Below are positions 17,083 to 25,621 of a stretch of 60,740 nt of DNA, in pieces. The position numbers and the translations under genes are program-made. Each line of letters starts with the position of its first letter. Positions within the stretch are counted from its first letter, which is position 1. This stretch comes from an uncultured Clostridia bacterium (GTDB lineage Bacteria > Bacillota > Clostridia > Christensenellales > Pumilibacteraceae). The notes beneath the pieces are model-generated. The model saw only the letters and a program-made list of their open reading frames with translations, was not told the origin of the DNA and did no database searches. Location: the NCBI GenBank assembly GCA_934270565.1, contig CAKQPR010000010.1, positions 1 to 60,740 of the forward strand, in the 5' to 3' direction.

Positions 17083-18891
17083 ATGGATACGTTAAAATAC
17101 GCCGAAAGCGAGCTTGAAAAGTACATATACAAAGTAACCGGCGAGAACAAAGCCGAGATTGCGATAAAATGCGATATCGAAAGCGGACACCCGTTCGACG
17201 ACGTAGCGACGATAGACGTTGCCGGCGGCAAGGGCGTCATTTCGGCGAGCAACCCGCGCGCCGCGCTCATAGGCGTTTACCGTTTGTTTTATCTTCTCGG
17301 GTGCAGGTTTATCCGCCCGTGCGAGGACGGCGAAATCATCGTTAAGCTTCCCACCTCGGCGCTCACGGCAAAGGGCGAATTCCGCCCCGAAAACCGTTAT
17401 CGCGCGGTATGCAGCGAGGGAGCAATCAGCGAAAAACACGTTATCGACGTCGTTCGCTGGTTGCCGAAGATCGGTATGAACGGCTATTTCTGCCAGTTCG
17501 CCGACGGACACCTTTTCTTCGAGAAGTGGTATAAACACAAGGGGGGCTCGATTATGCCGCCCGACGAGAACTATTCGGTACGCGATTCCGTCGCCCACCT
17601 TAAAAACTGTGTGGAAGCCATCAAGGAGTGTGGGCTCGTGTATCACGCGGTGGGGCACGGATGGACGACCGAGCCGCTCGGTTACGTCACATACGGAGAT
17701 CATCGCTCAACCGACGCGGACATTCGCCCCGAGCACCGCGCGCTCTTTGCGGAAATAAACGGCAGGCGCGGGTTTCGCAAGGATATGCCGGGGGATACGC
17801 AGCTTTGCTATTCGAATCCCGAAGCGCGCAGGATAATCACCGACGGCATCGTCGATTATCTGAAAGTCCACCCCGAAGTCGATATTCTTCATTTCTGGCT
17901 CGCCGACGGAACGAACAACCATTGCGAGTGCGAAGAGTGCCGAAAAAAACTGCCGAGCGATCTGTATGTGAAAATGCTGAACGAGCTCGACGAAAAGCTG
18001 ACGAGAGAAAAAATCGACGTCAAAGTCGCGTTCCTGATCTATTGCGATCTGCTGTTTGCTCCCGAAACGGAGCGGCTCTGCAACCCCGATCGGTTTATAA
18101 TGATGTACGCGCCCATATCGCGGTCGTTCTTCGAGCCGATGTACACCGCCGAAAATTACAACGCGTCCGTGGAAAAAACCGGATATCGCCGCAACGCCAA
18201 CGAGTATCCCGCTACCGCAGCGGAATACCTCGACAGGCTCAAACGCTGGCAAGCCGCGATACATACGGACGGTTTTTCCTTCGACTATCACCTTATGACT
18301 TTTCCTTACGGCGGCGATCCGTCTTTTCTGAAGATCTCCGAAGTGATTTTCGAGGATATGAAAGGGCTTAGAACGGTGGGGCTAAACGGCAACGTGAGCT
18401 GTCAGCTGCAAAGATTGCTGCTGCCCACGTCGCTCCCTAATTACGCGATGGCGGCGGCGCTCGTCGGCGGCAAGACTTACGCCGAGACCGAAGCCGAGTA
18501 CTTCGAGGCGGCGTTCGGAAAAGACGGCGGCGCGGCGAAAGATTTTCTGAGAAAAAGCGAAAGCTTCTATCTGTCGGACGCCATGCGCGGGAAATCTGAC
18601 GATAAATTCGAACTTTTCCGCGCTATAGACGATTACGCCTGCGCGCTCGACGAAATTTCGGCTTATCCGTTCGCTCCGAGCGGCGAAACCGAAAAACTCA
18701 GTGTGAAACTTCTGAAAAGATACGTCGAAACCGAAAAAGAGTTTCTTTCGACGTACCGCGCGAAGTGCGAGGGCAGGGATATAACGGCGGCGCGCGAAAA
18801 ACTCTTCGGGTTTATCGACGAGGGCGAGCCGGAATACGAGCGGTTCGAGGACGCGCTATTTAAAAAGGACGGAGTTAAAAGCTGGATCTGA
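17083..18891 (+). CDS. DUF4838 protein with GH67/GH20-type N-terminal domain
   Basis: This 602-residue protein lacks a signal peptide. Residues 1-110 resemble the alpha/beta domain that precedes the barrel in GH67 glucuronidases and GH20 hexosaminidases (ISASNPRAALIGVYRLFYLLGC). The central part fits DUF4838, with its signature WLADGTNNHCECEECRKKL at about 275-295, in a likely TIM barrel. A helical C-terminus follows. DUF4838 genes commonly sit in polysaccharide utilisation loci; the reaction is unknown to me. AAGGGAAAG precedes the ATG. It is the first gene of a block running to 30707, with 9 bp to the next gene. A second DUF4838 gene lies at 35589. Confidence 0.75.
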   Translation: MDTLKYAESELEKYIYKVTGENKAEIAIKCDIESGHPFDDVATIDVAGGKGVISASNPRAALIGVYRLFYLLGCRFIRPCEDGEIIVKLPTSALTAKGEFRPENRYRAVCSEGAISEKHVIDVVRWLPKIGMNGYFCQFADGHLFFEKWYKHKGGSIMPPDENYSVRDSVAHLKNCVEAIKECGLVYHAVGHGWTTEPLGYVTYGDHRSTDADIRPEHRALFAEINGRRGFRKDMPGDTQLCYSNPEARRIITDGIVDYLKVHPEVDILHFWLADGTNNHCECEECRKKLPSDLYVKMLNELDEKLTREKIDVKVAFLIYCDLLFAPETERLCNPDRFIMMYAPISRSFFEPMYTAENYNASVEKTGYRRNANEYPATAAEYLDRLKRWQAAIHTDGFSFDYHLMTFPYGGDPSFLKISEVIFEDMKGLRTVGLNGNVSCQLQRLLLPTSLPNYAMAAALVGGKTYAETEAEYFEAAFGKDGGAAKDFLRKSESFYLSDAMRGKSDDKFELFRAIDDYACALDEISAYPFAPSGETEKLSVKLLKRYVETEKEFLSTYRAKCEGRDITAAREKLFGFIDEGEPEYERFEDALFKKDGVKSWI

Positions 18892-18900
18892 GGTAACGAT

Positions 18901-20169
18901 ATGAACGATTACAATAAGCTTCTGAAAATAGCGATAATCGGGTTCGGCAGCCGAGGGCAGATGTTCGGAAAGCTCGCCGCTTCCGATCCGCGCGTGAAGC
19001 TCGCCGCGATCGCCGATCCCGAGCCGGCTTGCCGCGGGAAAGCGAAAGCTTACGTCGGGGAGGACGGAATTTTCCGCACCGCGGACGAGTTTTTCGCGAA
19101 AGGAAAGATATGCGACGCGGTTCTTATCTGCTCGCAGGACGCCGACCACAGGGAAATGGCGCTCAAAGCCATGGCGCTCGGGTACGACCTTCTGCTCGAA
19201 AAACCCGCCGCCTGCACCGAGGAGGACTGCATAGCGATCCGCGACGAGGCAAAACGGCTCGGCCGCAAAGTAATGCTCACTCACGTTTTGAGGTACGCGC
19301 CCGCGTTCGGGTACGTCAAAAAACTGATAAAAGAGGGCGCGCTCGGCAAAATAGTAAATATAGAGCAAACCGAAAACGTCGCGTACTGGCATTTCGCGCT
19401 GTCATACGTCCGCGGCCCGTGGCGCAGCGCCGAGGGGAGCAGCCCCACGATCATCGCAAAGTGCTGTCACGACCTCGACCTTATACGGTGGTTTATGGAC
19501 AAAAAGTGCGTAAGCGTTTCGTCTTACGGCGGGCTGTACTACTTCAACGCGAAGAACGCGCCCGAGGGAAGCGCTCCGTATTGCGCGGACTGCGACGAAA
19601 ACACGCGTAAAGCCTGCCTTTACGACTCCTACGCGATTTATCCCGAGCGGATAAAACACGCGGTAGTCGGGGGAACGGCGCGGCTCGTCGGAAAGGATAT
19701 AAACAAGGTCATCGACGAAAAATCCGATCCGATCGCAAGATGCGTTTTCCATTCGGACAACGACGCGGTGGACAATCAGGTCGTGAATATGCTGTTCGAG
19801 GACGGCGCGACGGCAAACCTTACGATGATCGCGTATTCCAAGAACTGCTACCGTTATCTTCACGTCCACGGCACAAAAGGGGACGTAAGCGTGCTCGGCG
19901 ACGATATGAAGGTGCACGTTGATATCTACGACCGCCCGAGCTTTATCGCCGATCCCGCGACGGACGAAACGATCAACCCTCTTAAAATCGGCACGGGCGG
20001 CGGACACGGCGGAGGCGACGCGTATCTGTTCGACGATTTCGTCGATTACGTCACGAAAAATTCGCCGAGCATTACCCGCACGACGATAGAGGACAGTATA
20101 GAAAGTCATTTAATGGGATTCCGTGCCGAGAAATCGAGAAAACTCGACGGCGAGCCCGTGAAACTTTAA
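18901..20169 (+). CDS. Gfo/Idh/MocA-family NAD(P)-dependent oxidoreductase
   Basis: This 422-residue cytoplasmic protein has an N-terminal Rossmann fold (IAIIGFGSRGQMFGKLA, residues 8-24), the conserved LLEKPAACTEEDC segment (Lys in EKP) and a C-terminal alpha/beta substrate domain (TIIAKCCHDLDLIRWFM). A cysteine cluster, CADCDENTRKACLY near residue 230, marks a sub-family that may bind a metal there. Members oxidise or reduce sugars and inositols, and a few act as hydrolases through an NAD redox cycle. The C-terminal GGGHGGGDAYLFDDFVDY is typical. It is the second gene of the block, with GAGGTAA close to the ATG. Confidence 0.85.
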   Translation: MNDYNKLLKIAIIGFGSRGQMFGKLAASDPRVKLAAIADPEPACRGKAKAYVGEDGIFRTADEFFAKGKICDAVLICSQDADHREMALKAMALGYDLLLEKPAACTEEDCIAIRDEAKRLGRKVMLTHVLRYAPAFGYVKKLIKEGALGKIVNIEQTENVAYWHFALSYVRGPWRSAEGSSPTIIAKCCHDLDLIRWFMDKKCVSVSSYGGLYYFNAKNAPEGSAPYCADCDENTRKACLYDSYAIYPERIKHAVVGGTARLVGKDINKVIDEKSDPIARCVFHSDNDAVDNQVVNMLFEDGATANLTMIAYSKNCYRYLHVHGTKGDVSVLGDDMKVHVDIYDRPSFIADPATDETINPLKIGTGGGHGGGDAYLFDDFVDYVTKNSPSITRTTIEDSIESHLMGFRAEKSRKLDGEPVKL

Positions 20170-20188
20170 ACAAAAAGGAGACAGGAAA

Positions 20189-22039
20189 ATGAAAAAACGA
20201 ATTATCGCAATGTTACTCGGCGTATGCATGTTGTTTTCGGTAGCCGCGTGCGGCGAAAACCCGAGCGGCGAAACCTTCGACGCAAAGGTTTACACGCTTC
20301 TCGCGACCGAAAAGTATATGCGCGACGCGGATCTGTCCGCGCTCACGCCGTCAACGAAGGTCGTAATGCACGGCATAAAGAACGAAACGCAGTCCTTTCA
20401 GGTAGCGTTCAGCGCGACTAAGAAGATTTCTTCCTTCGATTTTACCGCGTCGGATCTTACTAACGGCGAAAACAAGATCGACAAATCGAACGTTTCGGTT
20501 TACGCCGAAAAGTACACCGAGGTTTACAATCCGTATTATCAGCAGAACACGGCGGGCATAACCTCGCTTGCGGGCTGGTATCCGGACGCGCTCGTTCCCA
20601 TCGCCAAGTACAAGGCAAAGCTCGAGGACACGGTGAAAGCGAACGAAAATCAGACTTTGTGGATAGACGTCGAGATCCCCGCCGACGCGGCTGCGGGCGA
20701 GTATAACGGAACGTTCACGCTTACCGTAAACGGCAAGAAGGAGGCTATCGACGTAAAACTCAACGTTTATGACCTCATGATGCCCGACGAAGTGAGCTCG
20801 CCCACGGCGTTCGATATCTGGTATCAGCAAATCCCCTACGGCGAAGGCGACAATTACGACTCGGACACTTGTCAGACTTACTACGAGTATCTGTGGACTA
20901 AGCGGCTCAACTGCGAAACGCTCACGCCCGATAAAAACCGCACGATAGAAAAGTTTGTCGAAGCTATCGTACCGCTGTCGAAGAACCCGAAATGCACCGC
21001 GTACCGTATTCCGGTCGTGGGACAGATCGAGGTTACGAGCGACCGCCTCAGCCCGAGAACGGAAGGGCTTTACACCCCCGATCAGACCGCCGCTTACAAG
21101 CAGAACGTCGAAAACGGGCTTTACCGTCAGCTCAAAGTGATCCTCGAAAAGAATATCGAGCTCGTAAACGCGGGCGAGGATTACGACCTGTTTAAAAAGG
21201 CGCTTTACTATTATGAGGACGAGCCGACCATCGGCTACCGTACCGAAGCGGTAAGGATCTTCTGTCAGCTCCTCAACAACGCGAAAAAACGCGTGCTCGG
21301 CGAATACGCGGACTTCTTTGCGGCGCATACCGAGCTTAAAAAGAGCTTTGAGGGCGTAAAGGAAATCTGCCCGTCGAACTACGTCAACGATTCGCTGTTC
21401 GTCAACGAAAAGGACGGCGCGCCCGATTACGACGAGCATTACGGACTTACGTTCTGGTGTCCCGAAATGTATCAGTTCGACAAGGCGGCGTTCCGCGAGA
21501 CGATCAGACAACGCATCGCATACGGCGAACGCGTGTGGTGGTATTTGTGCGTGAGCAACACCCCGCACCCGAGTTACTACGTCGAATCGCTTCCCGTCAA
21601 TATCAGACTTCAGAGCTGGATGCAGTACGATTACGACGTCGAGGGAATTCTTTACTGGGACGTCGCGCATTACTCGAGCGACCGCGACAACTACAACGAT
21701 CTTCAGTACAGCAGTTACGGCAGCGGCGAAGGAATTCTCCTTTACCCCGGCGAGCGTTACGGCATGAAAACGCCCATAAGTTCGTGGAGACTCGAGCAGA
21801 TCCGTCTCGGTCAGCAGGATTACGAGCTGTTCGTAATGCTTCAGAACAAGCTCGGCGAAGAAAAAGCACGCGAAATCGTATCGAAAATCGGCGATAAAAT
21901 GTACGCGGGCACAACGGTAAAGGACGCTTGCACGTCCGAAGCGTTCGACGGCTACAGAGTGAAACTTCTCACCGCGCTCGAACAGTTCGCAAACGGCAAC
22001 GACGCGGCGGCAAACGCAATTCTCGACGCGCTCAAATAA
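20189..22039 (+). CDS. GH123/DUF4091-like surface lipoprotein, putative beta-N-acetylgalactosaminidase-type enzyme
   Basis: The 616-residue protein begins with a lipoprotein signal (MKKRIIAMLLGVCMLFSVAAC, lipobox VAAC), so it is expected on the outer face of the membrane. Residues 30-200 form a beta-sandwich (IDVEIPADAAAGEYNGTFTL), followed by a barrel and the C-terminal DUF4091 pattern (SSWRLEQIRLGQQDYELFVML). An Asp-Glu pair at 344-345 in YYEDEPTIGYR fits the adjacent Asp/Glu catalytic pair of GH123, which cleaves beta-linked N-acetylgalactosamine by substrate assistance. The exact substrate is inference. It lies between the oxidoreductase and the ABC binding protein and likely trims glycans before import. 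Confidence 0.7.
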   Translation: MKKRIIAMLLGVCMLFSVAACGENPSGETFDAKVYTLLATEKYMRDADLSALTPSTKVVMHGIKNETQSFQVAFSATKKISSFDFTASDLTNGENKIDKSNVSVYAEKYTEVYNPYYQQNTAGITSLAGWYPDALVPIAKYKAKLEDTVKANENQTLWIDVEIPADAAAGEYNGTFTLTVNGKKEAIDVKLNVYDLMMPDEVSSPTAFDIWYQQIPYGEGDNYDSDTCQTYYEYLWTKRLNCETLTPDKNRTIEKFVEAIVPLSKNPKCTAYRIPVVGQIEVTSDRLSPRTEGLYTPDQTAAYKQNVENGLYRQLKVILEKNIELVNAGEDYDLFKKALYYYEDEPTIGYRTEAVRIFCQLLNNAKKRVLGEYADFFAAHTELKKSFEGVKEICPSNYVNDSLFVNEKDGAPDYDEHYGLTFWCPEMYQFDKAAFRETIRQRIAYGERVWWYLCVSNTPHPSYYVESLPVNIRLQSWMQYDYDVEGILYWDVAHYSSDRDNYNDLQYSSYGSGEGILLYPGERYGMKTPISSWRLEQIRLGQQDYELFVMLQNKLGEEKAREIVSKIGDKMYAGTTVKDACTSEAFDGYRVKLLTALEQFANGNDAAANAILDALK

Positions 22040-22056
22040 CTCAGGGAGGTAAAATA

Positions 22057-23742
22057 ATGAAAAAGGGATTTAAATTTCTGGCAGGCATGCTTGCCGCGGT
22101 TACGGCGTTCGGAGTTTCGGCGTGCGGAAAAACGCCGATAGAGACGGGCGAAACGGACGGAAAAAGGATCGAGGTAAAGGCGGTTATCGCGGGCTACGGC
22201 ACCGACTGGCTGAGCGCGCTCGCCTCGCGCTTCAACGAGATCTACAAAGCGGAGGGTTACGAAGTAGTCATCACTCAGACGGACACCGAGCTCGGCGCGA
22301 AGAACGAGATTTCTTATCCGAAGAAGTGCGGTACCGACATTTTCTTCGAGTACAACAATACCGACGAGCTTCTCAACAAGTCGTATTCGATCCTTCGTCA
22401 GAAGGGTCAGGCGCTTCTCGAGGACCTCTCGGACGTGTACAACAACCCCGCGATCGGCGCGGACAAACAGCCCGAGGGCAAGAACATCATCGACAGAATG
22501 GAGTCCGTCAAGGTGGATAACTACAGGTATCACGGTACGCTTCAGGGTTTCGACGGAATATACGGAATTCCGTGGCAGGGCGGCTACAACGGCATTTTCG
22601 TCAACAAAGTCAAGCTCGCCGAGCTCGGATTTTCCACCGACAATCTGCTCACGACCGACGACCTTAAATCGGTAATCAACGCGTGCGCGCCCGAAAAGAC
22701 GGAAGCCGCGCTCACCGACGCGAACGGATTCTTCCCCGTGGCATGGTCGCAGAAGGTCGCTCCCGGGTACTGGGATTATATGTTCAGAGCGCTGATGGCG
22801 CAGTACGAAGGCACACAGTCGTTCGAAAACTTCGTCAATTTCGTTCCCGACGAGGGCACGACGGTAGAGAAAGGCTATACCGTATACGAAAAACGCGGTA
22901 TTCTCGAAGCGCTCAAAGTGATCGAATTCCTCGAGGATCGCGACCTTTGCGTCCCCGGAACTTCGTCTATGGACCATATCACCGCCGAAGCGAGAGTAGC
23001 CACCGGTAAATCGCTCATGGTGGTAGCGGGCGACTATATGTACAAGGAGCTCGAAAAGGACTATTCGGAATACTACGGAAACGTTCTGCCTATCAAGTGG
23101 CCTGTGATTTCCGCGCTCGGCGTCAAGCTCGGGCTTTGCGGCGCAAGTCACGCGGCGGGCGACGAATGTTCCGCCTGCAACGTCAAGCTCCGCGAAATCG
23201 TAAAGGCGGTAGACGAGGGCAAGACCGACGCCGAAATCGTATCCGCGCTCGGCGCGACCGAAGCGGCGGTAAAAGCGATCCGCGAGGCGCGCTGTCAGTA
23301 TATGCTGGGCGAAGGCTCGGTAGTCGCGAGCATTCCCGCGTATTCGGACGCGAAAAAGGGCGCAAAACTCTTCCTTCGCTTTATGTATTCGGACGAGGGT
23401 ATGCAGATCTTCAGAAGCAAGACCTACGTCGATCTTCCCGCAAGCTACACCGTCGAACCCGAGCAGTCTCAGTACGAATTCGTTCAGAAAATGTTCGAGC
23501 GCAACAAAGCGAACGACGTGCTCGTGCGCGATTCGTATCTGAATTCCCCGATCCGCCGTTCGGGCGTTACCGAGTTTCCGAAACAGCAGTCGATCGTAGC
23601 GCTGTTCACTCAGCTCAGCTACACCCATTCGCACGGCTCGCCCAACGCGGGATTTACGCCGCAGGAGATCTACGAAAGCAACATTTCGTGGGTAAAGAGC
23701 AGCTGGGGAGACTATATCAGACAGGCAGGTCTCGAAAACTGA
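22057..23742 (+). CDS. Extracellular solute-binding lipoprotein of a CUT1-type sugar ABC importer
   Basis: This 561-residue lipoprotein (lipobox VSAC at residues 20-23) matches family 1 extracellular binding proteins: an N-terminal lobe (VKAVIAGYGTDWLSALASRFNEIYKAEGYEVVIT), the GIPWQGGYNGIFVNK hinge region and a C-terminal lobe. The start at 22057 has AGGGAGGT; longer frames reach back into the previous gene. At about 350-415 it carries an insert, LCGASHAAGDECSACNVK then a short helical segment, that is absent from ordinary binding proteins and may form a metal or disulphide site. Two permease genes follow within 21 and 10 bp. Its ligand is probably an oligosaccharide released by the upstream lipoprotein enzyme. 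Confidence 0.88.
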   Translation: MKKGFKFLAGMLAAVTAFGVSACGKTPIETGETDGKRIEVKAVIAGYGTDWLSALASRFNEIYKAEGYEVVITQTDTELGAKNEISYPKKCGTDIFFEYNNTDELLNKSYSILRQKGQALLEDLSDVYNNPAIGADKQPEGKNIIDRMESVKVDNYRYHGTLQGFDGIYGIPWQGGYNGIFVNKVKLAELGFSTDNLLTTDDLKSVINACAPEKTEAALTDANGFFPVAWSQKVAPGYWDYMFRALMAQYEGTQSFENFVNFVPDEGTTVEKGYTVYEKRGILEALKVIEFLEDRDLCVPGTSSMDHITAEARVATGKSLMVVAGDYMYKELEKDYSEYYGNVLPIKWPVISALGVKLGLCGASHAAGDECSACNVKLREIVKAVDEGKTDAEIVSALGATEAAVKAIREARCQYMLGEGSVVASIPAYSDAKKGAKLFLRFMYSDEGMQIFRSKTYVDLPASYTVEPEQSQYEFVQKMFERNKANDVLVRDSYLNSPIRRSGVTEFPKQQSIVALFTQLSYTHSHGSPNAGFTPQEIYESNISWVKSSWGDYIRQAGLEN

Positions 23743-23763
23743 CGAATCGGGAGGTGCGCGGCT

Positions 23764-24681
23764 TTGAAGCTGACTAAAAAACAAAAAGACAGAATTTTCA
23801 TAATCGCAATGCTCGCCGTTCCGACGATTCATTTCATCGTGTTCTGGGTGATCGTGAATTTCGGCTCGTTCCGACTCGCGTTCATCGATCAGTACACCGA
23901 GGAATTCTCGCTCGAAAACTTCGCGCGGTTTTTCCGGCAGTGGAAAAAGGATATCGAGCTCGGCGGCGCGCTCAAGTACGCGATACAGAACACGCTCATT
24001 TCGATGTGCATCACGAACTTTGTCAATATGCCGCTCGTGATATTCACGTCGTATATCCTGTTCAAGAAATTCTACGGGCATACGTTCTTCCGCGTGGTTT
24101 TCTATCTGCCCGCGCTCGTGGGAACGCTGATAATGGCGATGATGCAGGCGTACTGTCTGGACGCGACCGGACCGATCGTCCAGATCGGCAGAGCGCTCGG
24201 GATAAAATGGAATTTCGAGGTGCTCCAGAGCGGACTTCTCGGAAACGCGCTTTCCACGCGGCCTACGTTCTTTATCATAAAGCTCGGAATTTCGGGCGCA
24301 ACGGTGCTGCTCATCACGGGCGCGCTCAACCGCATACCGCGCGATATTTTCGACTGCGGCAAGCTCGAGGGCATAGGCGTTTTCCGCGAATTCTACAATA
24401 TCGCGTTGCCGCTTATCTGGTCCACGATCGGAATTATGTGGGTTATGAGTTTTGCGAGCGGCTGGGGCGAATACGCTTCGACAATGCTATTCACGGGCGG
24501 CGCGTACAACACGAATACCGTCGGCTATTACCTGATGAGCACCACGCTCAGCGCCACGAACGGCAGCGAAAACTTCAACTATCCGGCGGCGATGGGATTG
24601 CTTCTGACGGCGTTCGTCGCGCCGCTGACGATACTTTTGCGGTGGGTAGCCGAAAAGTTCGTCGATCCGGTCGAGTTTTAA
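23764..24681 (+). CDS. CUT1-family sugar ABC transporter permease, first subunit
   Basis: The 305-residue inner-membrane protein has about six helices and the binding-protein-dependent transport EAA-type loop around residues 198-220 (NRIPRDIFDCGKLEGIGVFREFYNIALPLI), which contacts the ATPase. It starts at a TTG with GGGAGGTG eight bases upstream; no better ATG fits. It is similar in order to MalF/UgpA-type subunits. Partner permease follows after 10 bp. No ATPase is encoded in the block. Confidence 0.9.
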   Translation: MKLTKKQKDRIFIIAMLAVPTIHFIVFWVIVNFGSFRLAFIDQYTEEFSLENFARFFRQWKKDIELGGALKYAIQNTLISMCITNFVNMPLVIFTSYILFKKFYGHTFFRVVFYLPALVGTLIMAMMQAYCLDATGPIVQIGRALGIKWNFEVLQSGLLGNALSTRPTFFIIKLGISGATVLLITGALNRIPRDIFDCGKLEGIGVFREFYNIALPLIWSTIGIMWVMSFASGWGEYASTMLFTGGAYNTNTVGYYLMSTTLSATNGSENFNYPAAMGLLLTAFVAPLTILLRWVAEKFVDPVEF

Positions 24682-24691
24682 GGAGGCGGCT

Positions 24692-25555
24692 ATGGAAAAA
24701 CTCACAAAAAGATGGACGAAACAGGAAATCGCCGTTATTCTCGTAACCTATGTTTTCCTGCTCGTATTCGCAATCTGGTACATTATGCCGCTTCTGTTCG
24801 TCATGACGAACTCGCTAAAATCCGTCGCGGCGTTCAACGAAAACGTGCTCGCGTTCCCCAAAGTGTTCGAGTTCGCCAACTACAAGCGCGCTCTGGAGCT
24901 GACCTACCGCAACACGAATCTTATTAAGATGTTCTTCAACAGCGTGATATTCTGCGCGCTGTTCTCGGTCGGCGAAATCTTTTCGAGCTCGATGTCCGCA
25001 TACGTTCTGTCGAAGTACAGATTCCGCGGCAGAAAAGTAATACTCAGCGTCGCGATGGTCGTTCAGATCGTACCGATCTTCGGCAGCGGCGGCATGAGCT
25101 ATCTCGTCCTCAACACGCTCGGCATGATCGACAATATCTGGCTGATCTGGATTTCGGGCGCGAGCGGTTTCGGCTACACGTTCCTCATAATCTACTCGTA
25201 CTTCAAGAACGTATCGTGGGAGTACGCCGAAGCGGCTTTCATCGACGGCGCGGGCAACTTTTACGTCTTTTTAAGGATAATGATGCCTATGGTAACGCCC
25301 GCGCTTCTGACAATGTGGCTGTCGGCGGTTATAGGGCTTTGGGGTGATTACCTCACGCCCATGCTGTACCTTAAAAACACGCCTACGCTCGCAGCCGGCA
25401 TCTACAACCTCAAGAGCCTCGCCGCGTTCACCCAAGGCGGTACTACAACGTACTTTGCCGCGCTCGTAATATCCATGGTTCCGCTCGTGATACTGTATCT
25501 TATCACTCAGCGCGGGATATTCAGGATAAAACTCGAGGGCGGAATAAAAGGATAA
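24692..25555 (+). CDS. CUT1-family sugar ABC transporter permease, second subunit
   Basis: This 287-residue permease has six predicted helices and the conserved EAA loop (ASGFGYTFLIIYSYFKNVSWEYAEAAFIDGAGNFYVFLRIMMPMV read in parts at about 160-205), as in MalG/UgpE-type subunits. TAAGGAGG precedes the ATG by a few bases. It pairs with the preceding permease and binding protein to form the import channel. The next gene is 66 bp away, past a 16-bp perfect palindrome. Confidence 0.9.
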   Translation: MEKLTKRWTKQEIAVILVTYVFLLVFAIWYIMPLLFVMTNSLKSVAAFNENVLAFPKVFEFANYKRALELTYRNTNLIKMFFNSVIFCALFSVGEIFSSSMSAYVLSKYRFRGRKVILSVAMVVQIVPIFGSGGMSYLVLNTLGMIDNIWLIWISGASGFGYTFLIIYSYFKNVSWEYAEAAFIDGAGNFYVFLRIMMPMVTPALLTMWLSAVIGLWGDYLTPMLYLKNTPTLAAGIYNLKSLAAFTQGGTTTYFAALVISMVPLVILYLITQRGIFRIKLEGGIKG

Positions 25556-25565
25556 CAAGAACACA

Positions 25566-25581
25566 GACGGCGCGCGCCGTC
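25566..25581. other. Perfect 16-bp palindrome GACGGCGCGCGCCGTC
   Basis: It lies between the permease gene and the giant lipoprotein gene. No T-run follows, so it is not a terminator; it could be an mRNA stem that tunes expression of the downstream gene. Confidence 0.5.
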
Positions 25582-25621
25582 GGGCAACAAAAATTCACTT
25601 AAAAAGGAGAAGGAGAAAATC

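Noticed and set aside
21928..22056. Upstream start for the block 1 binding protein
   Set aside because: It overlaps the preceding gene and would bury the lipoprotein signal; 22057 has AGGGAGGT.
21952..24081. Long minus-strand frames (also 38466-40439, 47007-49070, 10171-11349)
   Set aside because: All are antisense shadows of genes supported by ribosome binding sites, signal peptides and family motifs.
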